This document shows, one piece after another, positions 52,862 to 62,267 of a stretch of DNA of 64,000 bases. Source of the stretch: an uncultured Poribacteria bacterium (GTDB taxonomy: Bacteria; Poribacteria; WGA-4E; WGA-3G); NCBI GenBank assembly GCA_951828515.1, contig OX639992.1:1540439-1604438 (forward strand), in the 5' to 3' direction. The notes beneath the pieces are model-generated. The model was not told the origin of the DNA and searched no databases. It saw only the letters and a program-made list of their open reading frames with translations. Made by a program: the position numbers and the translations under genes. The first letter of the stretch is position 1; each line of letters opens with the position of its first letter.

Positions 52862-54166
52862 CTAATTTTTGCGAAGGGCTTCAATCGGGGTAAGCGACGA
52901 TGCTTTTATGGCGGGATACAAGCCAAAAGAGATGCCGATTATCGCTGAGACGGATACCGAAATCAGTATCCACTGCAAGGAGACAACGGCGGGCCATTCG
53001 GGAACGATTTTGACGATTTTGACGGCGAGCATCGCCATCCCTTCACCCGCGAGAATGCCTAACCCAACGCCGATTGCACCGCCTACACCACACATGATCA
53101 CTGCCTCTACTAAAAACTGCAATAGAATATCCAACCGTTTCGCACCGAGTGCCTTCCGAAGTCCAATTTCACGAGTGCGTTCGGTGACAGCGACTAACAT
53201 CATGTTCATAATCCCGATCCCGCCGACGAACAACGAGAAACCGGCGATGCTACCTAAGGTGATTTTTATGATTTTGCTGATTTTATCTAACTGCGCCATA
53301 CCTTTATGCATCTCAAAGATGTAGATGAAGTCGTCTTGATTTCTATGCCGTTTTCGGAGAATAGATTTTACCTCTTCAACCGCCTTAGGAACATCCTTGA
53401 CGTTATGTGCATGGACCGTGATATTCTGAATCTCATCGGTGCCAATGAAGCGTTTTTGGCTGGTTGATATAGGGATAAAGGCAAGGCTGTCAAAACTGAC
53501 ACCGAACCGGAGATTTGTCCCTCTCGGCACAAATGTCCCAACAACCCTGAAGCGCTCCGTGTATCGCCTTCCGTCTTTTTTTACGCCAAACCGGTTGTGA
53601 TAGTCGCTGTCACGTGCGATTTTAATTTCTTGTCCCAATGGGGATTTATTACCGAACAAGGCGGTTGCGACCTCGTCTCCAAGCACACAAACTTTCGATG
53701 CGTTTTTAACATCTTCCTCTGTAATAAAGCGTCCCTCTTTAACGTTCCAGTCCATTGCGGTGTCATAGGTGGCATCTACACCGTTCCAACCTGCACGGGT
53801 TTCCGTGCCACCTGAAGCTTGGATGAGCACGCCGCCCCAGTTCCAGATTTGCGGTGTGGCTGCACTAACGGATGGACATTCTGCCTCAATTGCTAACACA
53901 TCACCATATTTCAGGTATTCATTGTGTCGAATACGGACCAGCCGGTTGTTTACGCGCTTATGCCGAGACCGGAGCACAAAGAACTGATTTGCCCCACCTA
54001 ACTTCTGTACATCTTGCCGGACAATCTCCTTGGCACCATCACCAATCGCTATCATCGCTAATACCGAAGCGATGCCGATGATAATGCCGAGCATCGTTAG
54101 CAATGAACGCATTTTGTTGCTACGCATCGCAGAAATTGCGACGGATACTGCTTCGACTATACGCAT
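52862..54166 (-). CDS. MacB-like ABC permease, block copy A
   Basis: A 434-residue permease: N-terminal helix (SLLTMLGIIIGIASVLAMIAI), MacB-type periplasmic domain, and three C-terminal helices with VTERTREIGLRKALGAKRLD as the coupling segment. GGAGGATGAA before the ATG at 54164-54166 gives the start, not the TTG four codons earlier. About 16 residues differ from the copy at 62268-63572. It exports or extracts an unknown substrate with an ATPase encoded elsewhere. Confidence 0.92.
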   Translation of the reverse strand: MRIVEAVSVAISAMRSNKMRSLLTMLGIIIGIASVLAMIAIGDGAKEIVRQDVQKLGGANQFFVLRSRHKRVNNRLVRIRHNEYLKYGDVLAIEAECPSVSAATPQIWNWGGVLIQASGGTETRAGWNGVDATYDTAMDWNVKEGRFITEEDVKNASKVCVLGDEVATALFGNKSPLGQEIKIARDSDYHNRFGVKKDGRRYTERFRVVGTFVPRGTNLRFGVSFDSLAFIPISTSQKRFIGTDEIQNITVHAHNVKDVPKAVEEVKSILRKRHRNQDDFIYIFEMHKGMAQLDKISKIIKITLGSIAGFSLFVGGIGIMNMMLVAVTERTREIGLRKALGAKRLDILLQFLVEAVIMCGVGGAIGVGLGILAGEGMAMLAVKIVKIVPEWPAVVSLQWILISVSVSAIIGISFGLYPAIKASSLTPIEALRKN

Positions 54167-54178
54167 TTCATCCTCCAA

Positions 54179-54638
54179 ATCACAGTGAAATCTGTGTTTA
54201 CCGATTCCCGATTAGATTTTTTAGTTGTTGTATATTCGTAAAAAAGTGTTCTTTCTTCTCAAGTATTATGGATACACTTTAAGCGCGAAAGGATTGTCTT
54301 AATTTTATAGGACTTACGCACTTCACAGATAGATGAGGTTTGTAACCGCGTCGATTCCAGAGAGGGAATGTCTATGTTGTCCAAAGACAGGTGTCTCGGC
54401 TTAATTTGCGCAAGTTCTGTTGTTAATGACGCGGTTTAGGGACCAAAAGGGTGCATTACTTTTATCAGGTTTTACGCCGAACGCATGTTTTTAGTTTAGG
54501 GAGGGTCGCGCTTTCGCGGAGAGGGTCTTTGCGAATGACATCCTCTATGAAACGAGAAGCCTACTATCGCTTGTGTGAGGTTGCATGGACTATCCAGCAA
54601 CACCCCACACAAGGAAGGAAGTTAGATAGATCATTCGC
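54179..54638. other. Gap between MacB permease and DUF5694 genes, with an insertion
   Basis: Compared with the second block, this gap has about 345 extra bases between ATTCGTAAAAAA (54237) and TGGACTATCCAGCA (54589); in block B these two join directly. The extra segment contains the repeat end TAGGACTTACGCA and nothing that looks like a gene. Confidence 0.6.
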
Positions 54639-55478
54639 TCAATCAGTTTCTTCGGATGTAGGTTTCTCTGCAGCGTCCGCATTCAGGTATTTAAGTGGGC
54701 TTTCAACGATATAATCCCCTGAATCCTCAAGAAACTGCTGAACAAGAAAAACATGTCCACCACCAATAATTAGTAGAATCCGGTCATCGGCAGATTCGAT
54801 GATCCGCGTCAAGTTAACGAAGATTTTGAGATTTCGATCATACCAGAAGTGTGAAAGCCAATTGGCACCTGGATATTGGGCACCCAACCCGATACGTGCA
54901 CTTCGTAAGTATGCCTGATGATCCGCGCGTCTACCTTCAAGTTTGTTCCCGCGTATGTACATGTCAATGATTGATTCGTACTTCATAGGCACAATCCAGA
55001 CTTTGCCATCTTCCTCTTCGTGGAATTCCACGTCAGAATCAGCATAAAAGTCCTCTACGCTTGATAGCAAGTGTTCTTGATTGTGCTCCGTTGCGAACTT
55101 GTCAGCATCTGTCAAATCCGAGTCAAAACCTTCCGGAAAAAACGGGTCTTGTTCCGGCCAATAATCAACACCGTACAACTTCGGATGCCCCATCTGCTTA
55201 GCTAAACGAAACCCAATCTGATCGCCTTCGCCGCGCTTGAGTTCGTAGGTGCCTTCCAGATAACTTTGGTAGTTCGAGTTGATCTTAGGGACAAACCTTT
55301 CATCTGCCTCAAGGGCTATCTTGGTAGGTTGAAACGCTTTGAGTTGCGCCACCAGTTGTTTGATTTCGCGTTGACGCTTAGGTGCGAGGACATCATCCAT
55401 TCTGAAATTGTATGCGTCCGCCCCAGGATTCGCTAAATGTCCACTACCAAGAATCATGATCGTCGGTTTTTGTGTCAT
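54639..55478 (-). CDS. DUF5694 (TraB/ChaN-like) protein
   Basis: A 279-residue soluble protein. IMILGSGHLANPG, PTKIALEADERFV, HPKLYGVDYWPEQDPFF and LLIIGGGHVFLVQQFLEDSG are the strand-loop motifs of the DUF5694 family, related to the TraB/ChaN (EreA-like) fold with a pair of conserved His/Glu. Function is not known. AAAGGAGATGTTAAGCAG precedes the ATG. It is encoded upstream of the MacB permease and a second copy stands in the same place at 63705, so the two genes travel together. Confidence 0.8.
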   Translation of the reverse strand: MTQKPTIMILGSGHLANPGADAYNFRMDDVLAPKRQREIKQLVAQLKAFQPTKIALEADERFVPKINSNYQSYLEGTYELKRGEGDQIGFRLAKQMGHPKLYGVDYWPEQDPFFPEGFDSDLTDADKFATEHNQEHLLSSVEDFYADSDVEFHEEEDGKVWIVPMKYESIIDMYIRGNKLEGRRADHQAYLRSARIGLGAQYPGANWLSHFWYDRNLKIFVNLTRIIESADDRILLIIGGGHVFLVQQFLEDSGDYIVESPLKYLNADAAEKPTSEETD

Positions 55479-55806
55479 CTGCTTAACATCTCCTTTGAAT
55501 CAATCTGTTTGACTATCGTTTGAGGCTGTGCCTACTATGAATAGCACAGCGGCGAGGAACGTCATCAAATGGAATTTGCATTTCACTAAAACTTTCATAA
55601 AACTTTCTCGGAAGTATCTGAATAGATGTTGGGTCTTCCTTTTGCAGTAAATGCTTTTTGGGTTCTAGCAAACTTATTGAGTAAAAATAAAAATGTGATA
55701 CACCCTTTGATATCAGGATAATACATAGGAAGTTTCTTGAATGTTTGACTTCCATTAAAGGATACCCTGAAGTGCATACGCTTATTTAGACCACAATTTC
55801 GCAAAG

Positions 55807-56655
55807 TTAAGATAAGGTTTGCTGTTGAAATTCCATAGGTGTCAAATAGCCTAACGCCGAATGAGGGCGTTTCTGATGATACACCTGTGTGATAAAATGT
55901 CCGATGCGATCTCTCGCCTCGGTGATACTTTGATAGTCGTTGATGTCAACTTCTTCCTCTTTGAGGGTGCGTATGAGTCTCTCAGCATATCCGTTCTCCC
56001 AAGGGCAGCCTCGGTGTGCGACGGAAATCTCAACGCCATGTTCTTCGAGCGTAGTCACATAGACTTTTGAAAGATACTGCACGCCTTGATCGGAATGATG
56101 AATCTCAGGGACGCTGTGGCGTAACGCTTCTTTGAGCGGTTTGAGCGTCAGAGATTGCGTCAAGTGCTGACTGATATGCCACGCTCGGATCAGTCGGGTG
56201 AAAACATCCATGAGCAGGCAGAGATAGATGAAACGTCCCTTGAGACGAACATAGGTAATATCAGCCACCCAGACCTGATCCTGTCGAGAGACCTGAAGGT
56301 TGTCAAGAAGGTTGTCCCAAGGCTTGTCTCCCTGAAGCGATCTTGTGGTTTGACACGCACGCTTGATAGAGACCAAGAGATTGTTGGCTTTCATCAACCG
56401 GGCGACGCGTCGGGTCCCAACGGTGTATCCCTGACGCTGTAGCAACTGCGTGATACGCCTATACCCGTATCTCGGATACTGTCCCGCAAGTTTCTCTATT
56501 TCCGATCGTAGCACTGCTTCGGACGGATCCTCTTGGGGGTGATAATAGAAACTGCTACGGTTGACACCGAGGATGCCACAAATATCTCGCACGGAATGCT
56601 CCTGCTGCAATGCCGAAATGAGGCTTCGCTTTTCGGATAAGGTCATTTCAACCAA
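55807..56655 (-). CDS. IS3-family transposase OrfB (integrase core)
   Basis: A 282-residue DDE integrase-core protein. A HTH_21 region (QEHSVRDICGILGVNRSSFY) precedes the catalytic residues: Asp in VWVADITYV, Asp in HHSDQGVQY, Glu in WENGYAERLIRTLKEEE. It has no good start of its own; it overlaps OrfA by 13 bases and is likely made as an OrfAB fusion by -1 frameshifting at the A-run near 56671. Confidence 0.93.
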   Translation of the reverse strand: MVEMTLSEKRSLISALQQEHSVRDICGILGVNRSSFYYHPQEDPSEAVLRSEIEKLAGQYPRYGYRRITQLLQRQGYTVGTRRVARLMKANNLLVSIKRACQTTRSLQGDKPWDNLLDNLQVSRQDQVWVADITYVRLKGRFIYLCLLMDVFTRLIRAWHISQHLTQSLTLKPLKEALRHSVPEIHHSDQGVQYLSKVYVTTLEEHGVEISVAHRGCPWENGYAERLIRTLKEEEVDINDYQSITEARDRIGHFITQVYHQKRPHSALGYLTPMEFQQQTLS

Positions 56656-56927
56656 TCCAAGGCTTTTTTTTGGATGTCTAAGGCCACCGTCAACCGTCCA
56701 ACAAGCTGCTCAAGGTGAGCGATACGCTTCTCGGCATCACTCGACTGCTTATCAGTAGAGTCAAACAGCGTGGACGCATTTTCAAGCAACTGCCGCTTCC
56801 ACTGTGAGAGTTGATTTTCGTTGAGATTATGACGCCGACACACTTCTGCTTGGGAAGTCGCCCCACTGAGGACTTCGAGAACAACTTCAGCTTTAAACTC
56901 AGGCGTGAACTTTCTTCGTTTCGCCAT
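56643..56927 (-). CDS. IS3-family transposase OrfA
   Basis: A 94-residue HTH protein: RRKFTPEFKAEVVLEVLSGA, TSQAEVCRRHNLNENQLSQW, then a leucine-zipper-like helix. It binds the element ends. The last codons contain CAAAAAAAAG (56668-56677 region), a typical slippery site for a -1 shift into OrfB. Confidence 0.93.
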   Translation of the reverse strand: MAKRRKFTPEFKAEVVLEVLSGATSQAEVCRRHNLNENQLSQWKRQLLENASTLFDSTDKQSSDAEKRIAHLEQLVGRLTVALDIQKKALDWLK

Positions 56928-57062
56928 TGGATACTCCTTTCAATGAGATTGTTAGTGTAGCACAATCTTCCTTTAGGGAGTGGTCTAAAAAACCGTAGGC
57001 AGTACACCCGTTATTCTAACGCATGGCAACTTTATTTATGAACCACCCTCATTCAAGTTCCT

Positions 57063-57677
57063 TCACAACCATTCAAGTTGTTCATTTCGTAAGTAAGGGA
57101 GTAGCATACCTCGCAGCTTCTGGTGCGCATTGTATAAGTGTCTTTTAATAGTGCCCTCTGTACGGTTCAAGCGTAGGGCAATCTCTTTAATCGAGAGTTC
57201 CTTTCGGTAGCGTAAATCAAAAACACGTTGTTGATGAGACGGAAGGCGATTGACTGCTTTGCGAATGATGTCCCCAAGTTCCTCATTTTCGAGGATTTGA
57301 CACGACGAGGGATACATATCCGTTATTTGGAGTCTATCTTCTGTATTAACGGATAATTCTTCAAGCGATAAAACCATTCTGTGTTGTTTTTGCTTACGCA
57401 GAAAGTCGACGGTACAATTCTTAGCAATCCGGTAAATCCAACTATAAAACGTGCACTCACCTTTAAAATTAGACAATGCTTTAAATGCTTTCAGGAACAC
57501 ATCTTGGCAGAGGTCTTCTGCTGTTTCCCGATCATGAACTCGTAGATAAATGAGATTATAGATTTTTTGTTGATATTTGAGGACAAGTGGATTGAAAGCC
57601 TCGATATCGCCGTTCTGAAACTGTCTAACGAGTTCGCTATCATTGCTACAATCCAGTTCAACTTTACTATTTGTCAT
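57063..57677 (-). CDS. ECF-type RNA polymerase sigma factor (unfused)
   Basis: A 204-residue sigma factor. Region 2 is DRETAEDLCQDVFLKAFKAL with FYSWIYRIAKNCTVDFLRK; region 4 is LSIKEIALRLNRTEGTIKRH. The stop follows soon after region 4, so this one has no C-terminal fusion. TTTGGAGAAACTATT before the ATG at 57675-57677 gives the start. It lies 86 bases downstream of a DUF5916 gene and may be transcribed with it. No anti-sigma gene is adjacent. Confidence 0.92.
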   Translation of the reverse strand: MTNSKVELDCSNDSELVRQFQNGDIEAFNPLVLKYQQKIYNLIYLRVHDRETAEDLCQDVFLKAFKALSNFKGECTFYSWIYRIAKNCTVDFLRKQKQHRMVLSLEELSVNTEDRLQITDMYPSSCQILENEELGDIIRKAVNRLPSHQQRVFDLRYRKELSIKEIALRLNRTEGTIKRHLYNAHQKLRGMLLPYLRNEQLEWL

Positions 57678-57763
57678 AATAGTTTCTCCAAATATGACAC
57701 CTGTTTTGCTGTCACGCAAGGATGAGTCCGGGAGTCCATCAAAACACTTTTTGCCTAATATCG

Positions 57764-59758
57764 TTAAAATGCCCGTAGCACCTTGGCTACCAAACGCCGT
57801 TTAAATGCGATAGCATTCGGATCACCAAGGATAATGAAAAAGTCCGTCCCGGCATAGCCAGAGCGGCGCAGCGCGAAGTAGATATTGATACCCTCCACTC
57901 GCCATATTAACCGACTGCCGAGGCTTAAAGCAGGGCTGAAGTCGTACGTCAGGGTTAGAATCTGTTGATAGCGTCTTTCAAAATGCCATTGGATTTGGGA
58001 GGACAACCCAGCAGTGAAGCCGTAAGCGCGGAGATTCAAATCGCCGCTAATGCGATAGATATTCTCACCTGCCTGTTCACCCCAGGTGTAACTAAAACCG
58101 ACGTTGTTGAATCGGTCGGAGGCACGGGATCCAAAGCCAACTCTAAAAACACTGTCGGTAAATTCTTTAAACTGTCCGCCGTACCAACTCACAGAAAGCG
58201 AGTAGTCGCTATGGGTCAGGAGGCTTGAATAGATCGAAAGGTTACGTCGGAAAACCTTGCTGGCGTAAGTGTTAGAAGCCTCAGACTGGATAGAGAGGTA
58301 AGCACTACGGGCAACTCCCTCGCGCCATTCGTTCCGGAGCTGTCCACCTAAGCTTACGCCGCGGTAGCCTGTGAAGGGTTGGTAGCCCAATTTATTGACG
58401 AAATCTGGATCGACAAAAAACGCAGAGAAGTAGGGTTGAATGAGACCACCCTCGTAACGTAAACTGATGTTTCCGTTGCTTCCATTCAATCCGTCTGCCC
58501 AACTTTGAGTATGTCCGTTCGCTCGACTCTGGGCAAGATTAGATTGTGCTGAAAACTTACCGTAACGTATATCTCCTGAAAGATAACCTACATTGTTTGT
58601 TTCGGTATCGCGGCGATTGTGGGATAGGAAAGCTGCACTGATATTGGATGTAGCAGTTAGGGCTTGGGAAACTCGGAAGATACCGTTCTGATCGTTCGGG
58701 TGATAGGTGCCTAAGGTGCCGATGGAAGTATTTTTGCCAATTTTCCCGAAGAGTTTGAGACCGCCAGTCATATCTATTATCCGCCGGGAATGGAAAAAGT
58801 TGCCGGATTGGTAGATGTTTCCACCTTCGGAAAAGAAAGGCCGGCGATCTGGAACGTACCGTTCCCCGTAGGAGAAATCTATGCCTTCTACAGCTTGTTC
58901 AATGTTCTCAAAGTCAGGGTTGGCTGCACCGATGAGCCGCAGTTGCGGCGTAATCTCATAGCGGAAATCTGCTCCCGCTCGGACAGGCGGCTCCCTTTCT
59001 TCTATTTTCGTTTCGCGGATGCCGCCAATCAGATAGGGTAATAACTTTAATTCTCGTTTTCGTGGAGGCGGTAAGACATCAATCCAATGTCCATCGTTCT
59101 CCCGAAACTCATTAACGCCCAAGTTGCACCACCAGGATTTTTCCCCTGTGCGCTGTTGCCACCTGTCAACGTTGATGCCCATCCGAATTGGTTCGCGTGT
59201 ATCGGGGTAATCCAGCATCTGCCACGGGATTTCCAGCTCTACAATCCAACCGTCTTTTACAACCTGTGCTGCAGCTTTCCAGAGTCCAATCCATTCGCTC
59301 TTTTCCGCACGTCCAGTGGCGAGACGCGCAAATTTGGTGCCAAGTGGATTCACTATGAAGAAATTTCTGTCAGAAAACTGGTGTGTGTGAAATGGATCAA
59401 GGCTGAACGAGACCGAATCCTCTCCACGGATTCGTGTCTGGTCTTTGGTTTGGCGCGCCACAATTTTATCGGGCATATCATCGTAGAGGTGAATCCCAAC
59501 ATAGATGGCTTCATCCGTGTAGACCAGCCTGACTACTGATTGATTCTTCGCAGGTTTTTCGGTGCGTTCATCAGTGAAATTGATAGCTTGCGGAGCGTCC
59601 TGCCAGCAAACATCGTCAAGGCCCCCGTCGATAGTGGGAAGCTGATCGGTTTTGACTGCGGGAAGTTCTTTTTTGATTGTGGTGTCGCTTGAAATCACCA
59701 CAGGTTGAAAACCTACAGTCAATATAAAAACGATAGTGATTAACAGAGTTGCTTTCAT
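57764..59758 (-). CDS. DUF5916 protein with CBM9-like domain, copy 2
   Basis: A 664-residue paralogue of the protein at 41667-43739, with a cleaner signal peptide (MKATLLITIVFILTVGFQPV). The CBM9-like domain (PTIDGGLDDVCWQDAPQAIN) and the beta-rich barrel part are closely similar, as is the C-terminal VAKVLRAF. GGAGGTGAGCAT precedes the ATG. Outer-membrane location with glycan binding is likely, function otherwise unknown. It is followed by an unfused ECF sigma gene. Confidence 0.85.
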   Translation of the reverse strand: MKATLLITIVFILTVGFQPVVISSDTTIKKELPAVKTDQLPTIDGGLDDVCWQDAPQAINFTDERTEKPAKNQSVVRLVYTDEAIYVGIHLYDDMPDKIVARQTKDQTRIRGEDSVSFSLDPFHTHQFSDRNFFIVNPLGTKFARLATGRAEKSEWIGLWKAAAQVVKDGWIVELEIPWQMLDYPDTREPIRMGINVDRWQQRTGEKSWWCNLGVNEFRENDGHWIDVLPPPRKRELKLLPYLIGGIRETKIEEREPPVRAGADFRYEITPQLRLIGAANPDFENIEQAVEGIDFSYGERYVPDRRPFFSEGGNIYQSGNFFHSRRIIDMTGGLKLFGKIGKNTSIGTLGTYHPNDQNGIFRVSQALTATSNISAAFLSHNRRDTETNNVGYLSGDIRYGKFSAQSNLAQSRANGHTQSWADGLNGSNGNISLRYEGGLIQPYFSAFFVDPDFVNKLGYQPFTGYRGVSLGGQLRNEWREGVARSAYLSIQSEASNTYASKVFRRNLSIYSSLLTHSDYSLSVSWYGGQFKEFTDSVFRVGFGSRASDRFNNVGFSYTWGEQAGENIYRISGDLNLRAYGFTAGLSSQIQWHFERRYQQILTLTYDFSPALSLGSRLIWRVEGINIYFALRRSGYAGTDFFIILGDPNAIAFKRRLVAKVLRAF

Positions 59759-60493
59759 ATGCTCACCTCCAAATTTTCTCCTGTTCCAACTCTACTCGCT
59801 TCGGAGTTATTGTTACTACAAACGAAGTCACCAAAAGTTGCATATTTTTTGCTTATTTCTGCTAATATGTTGGGGATTCTTCAATTTTCCGGAGAAGATT
59901 GAAAAAAAGAGGCGCGACCCTATTGGTTCTCTGGCCAGTAAAGGCGTTGTGAGCATCAAGCAAGTTTAAGCATTTCCAACGGTGGGTTTTTAGATATAGC
60001 GATTCATATATCCTTCGGAAAGACAAGGAAATTTCCTGAAGTTTTAATAATAGGACTTACACAATCCAAGAAACTGTAACATAATACCAAGTTATGATAA
60101 TTTTCAATTACCAACCTAAAGGTAAGCACTTCCCCACTAGAAGATCAACTTGGGGAACGGAACACCAGTTCGCTTTTGAACTTATGCTGATACCACTCAT
60201 CTATTACGATTAAGGGATGCTCAACAGGTCTTCAAACGTGAGTTGTTCAGTTTTTCCTTGTGTAAAAGTCGTTTGGTGAATATCATATAAACGAAAGGAG
60301 ACGTTTCCTTTCTTTAAAGACAACTAAGGTGTAGAATCTCCTCTTTCAATATCCCACAAAAAGTTATCTTTAACTAGCACAGGTCTTAAGTCCATGGAAT
60401 TCTTCTTTACAGAAAGTTGGTACCTTCCCATACCCTAAGGAAAATGCCATGGAATTTCAACTAGCAACTTGAGTTATTTAAAAAAGGAGTGTT
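59759..60493. other. 735-base region with no gene seen
   Basis: AT-rich DNA with many stops in all frames. An AGGACTTACACAATCC sequence at about 60053 resembles the end of the 90-bp repeat family. I recognise nothing else; decayed gene remnants are possible. Confidence 0.5.
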
Positions 60494-60727
60494 ATGAAAG
60501 TTATTCTTCCGCTTGCAGGACGTGGACGGCGGTTAATGCCTCACACAAATCGAGTGCCAAAACCGCTCCTCCTATATGAAGGGAAACCTATTCTTGCACA
60601 TCTGCTTAAACCACTGCACAAACTTCCGGTTTCTGAGTTTATTTTTGTAGTCGGCTATCAAGGAAATCAGATTCGAGCCTACATGGATGCAAATTATAAT
60701 AAATTGCCAGTCTCTTTTATTGACTAA
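60494..60727 (+). pseudogene. Sugar nucleotidyltransferase gene truncated by an IS
   Basis: The first 77 residues of a glucose-1-phosphate-type nucleotidyltransferase: MKVILPLAGRGRRLMPHTNR is the nucleotide-binding GxGxR loop, KPLLLYEGKPIL and EFIFVVGYQGNQI follow. The frame hits a TAA within the end of the IS element at 60724. The rest of the gene is not on the other side of the IS, so a rearrangement followed or accompanied insertion. AAAGGAGTGTT precedes the ATG. Likely inactive. Confidence 0.8.
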
Positions 60728-62122
60728 AGTTTGGACAATATTATGATTTTCAAGCGGCCTTGTCAAAAGGCAGCGTGGTATCTTGTTGAACATGGGTGGT
60801 AATATTGTGTGAGTTTGTATTTTCAGTGGAACTCGTAGAAAATCGGTGGTCTGTGATTTGTGCTTTCAGATAAGCGACGCGAAGGCCTTGTGTGAGTTTC
60901 CGGGGGTGATACCAATGAATGCCGAGTTTCTCACAAACCTCCTGAGGACTTATCGGTTTCTGTGTTGGGTGTGGCATTTCGAAGATGAGTTTCGTCAGAC
61001 TTGCTGCGATGAAACTCAGTTGCACGAAGCGATTGATGCTTTTTCGAGATTTCACGCGATACGCGCTGAATCCAAACTCCTGTTTGAGGTCTCGAAAAGC
61101 GGTTTCAATGTGCCATCGGTGCTGATAGTATTCAACGATCTGGGGTATTTCCAGGGTCAAGTCGGTTGTAAAGACGCGGAAATACCGATACGGTTTTGAA
61201 GGTTTCGGGCGGGTGCGTATAACGACGAGTCGGACATCGACAGGACACATCTTTGTCCGCACGAGGTGTGAAGTGATCTGATAGTCTCTGTTTCCGATTG
61301 ACATCGCTTTATACCGGAGTCGCCGGATATTCAAGCGGTCTCCATATTTCTTGGGACGTCCGGGTTTGGGGTGTTTCGGGGGGTTGGGTAAACGATAGAA
61401 CACCGCATTTGACTTGGCGCGACACAAGAGGTGATGTCCGAATCCGAGTAACATTTCAAAGACCTTTCGACGAGCGAAGGCGCGATCAAAGAGAATCAGT
61501 CCGTGAGGGATCTTTGAACAGATACGTTTGAGAATAGCATCGCCTTTATCGCCAACCGTCTGCGGGACGATAAGTTTCACCCAAACGGGAAAAAGCAGCC
61601 ATTGGGTAGGGGTGGCACATAAGAGTCCGAGGGCACCAAACTCATGTCCATAGTGGAACTTTGATTGATTGACGCGATGCTTTTGATAACTGAAGTTGCG
61701 AAAAAAGTGAAGTCCCCATTGCGAGGTACCCGTTTTCAAGGCTTGGGTCTGATCATAAACGTAGACCCACTGTGGAAATATCGCTTGAAGATATTTCATG
61801 AGATGTCCAGCCACCGCATCGGGGTCCCATTTCCCTCGGGAAAGGAACTTGGGGAAAGACCAATATCGCGTCTGTGAGGCACTCGATTGGTAAAGCTGTG
61901 TCAAGGTGCCCTCGCGGGTGTGGGTAATAAACCCATAGATGAATGCTTGGAAAAGCGCAAAGTTTTGGGAGTTGAACATAAATCGAAAATCCGATAGAAT
62001 ACTTTCTAAGTGGAGAAGCAGGTTCATTTTTTTCTTCCTTTCAAAACACGGATATGTTTATGAAAGGATACCTGCTTTTCTGCTTTCCCACACCTTAATT
62101 CTTAAAATTGTCCAAACTTTAG
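60724..62122 (-). mobile_element. IS4-superfamily insertion sequence
   Basis: Perfect 16-bp terminal repeats CTAAAGTTTGGACAAT (60724-60739) and ATTGTCCAAACTTTAG (62107-62122). One transposase gene. No clear target duplication; the flanks (TTGA and GAGG) differ, in line with a rearranged insertion. A MITE starts six bases past the right end. Confidence 0.85.
60750..62027 (-). CDS. IS4-superfamily transposase
   Basis: A 425-residue DDE transposase. Catalytic Asp residues are in VYVYDQTQAL and LILFDRAFARR, and the Glu lies in YYQHRWHIETAFRDLKQEFG, which matches the Y-(2)-R-(3)-E-(6)-K signature of the IS4 group. AAAGGAAGAAAAAA before the ATG is a good ribosome site. Full length and probably active. 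Confidence 0.92.
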   Translation of the reverse strand: MNLLLHLESILSDFRFMFNSQNFALFQAFIYGFITHTREGTLTQLYQSSASQTRYWSFPKFLSRGKWDPDAVAGHLMKYLQAIFPQWVYVYDQTQALKTGTSQWGLHFFRNFSYQKHRVNQSKFHYGHEFGALGLLCATPTQWLLFPVWVKLIVPQTVGDKGDAILKRICSKIPHGLILFDRAFARRKVFEMLLGFGHHLLCRAKSNAVFYRLPNPPKHPKPGRPKKYGDRLNIRRLRYKAMSIGNRDYQITSHLVRTKMCPVDVRLVVIRTRPKPSKPYRYFRVFTTDLTLEIPQIVEYYQHRWHIETAFRDLKQEFGFSAYRVKSRKSINRFVQLSFIAASLTKLIFEMPHPTQKPISPQEVCEKLGIHWYHPRKLTQGLRVAYLKAQITDHRFSTSSTENTNSHNITTHVQQDTTLPFDKAA

Positions 62123-62128
62123 GAGGTT

Positions 62129-62245
62129 TATAGTAAAGCCCACAATTAAGTTTACACTTTCTAATGTGGCGAGGTTAGGAAACCTCGCCAGCGAGTGGGG
62201 TTTTGTGTTTTCTAAAGTGTCTAAGTATTTTCAGGCTTTACTATA
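62129..62245. mobile_element. 117-bp MITE, second-subtype core
   Basis: TIR TATAGTAAAGCCC / AGGCTTTACTATA, core CTTTCTAATGTGGCGAGG. It lies 22 bases from the stop of the MacB permease copy B and six bases from the IS4-type element. Confidence 0.9.
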
Positions 62246-62267
62246 AATATTTTTATCGTCCCAAATT

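Larger units (their letters stand above)
55768..57006 (-). mobile_element. IS3-family insertion sequence, apparently complete
   Basis: Imperfect terminal inverted repeats: the plus-strand left end reads TGAAGTGCATACGCTTATTT, and the reverse complement of the right end reads TGTACTGCCTACGGTTTTTT; both go on with AGACCAC. The 1239-bp element is flanked by CCC on both sides (55765-55767 and 57007-57009), a 3-bp target duplication as expected. Two overlapping reading frames. Confidence 0.85.

Noticed and set aside
55513-55804. Two short minus-strand frames upstream of the IS3 element
   Set aside because: No recognisable domain, poor start signals, and odd composition; they may be leftovers of a gene interrupted by the IS but cannot be supported.
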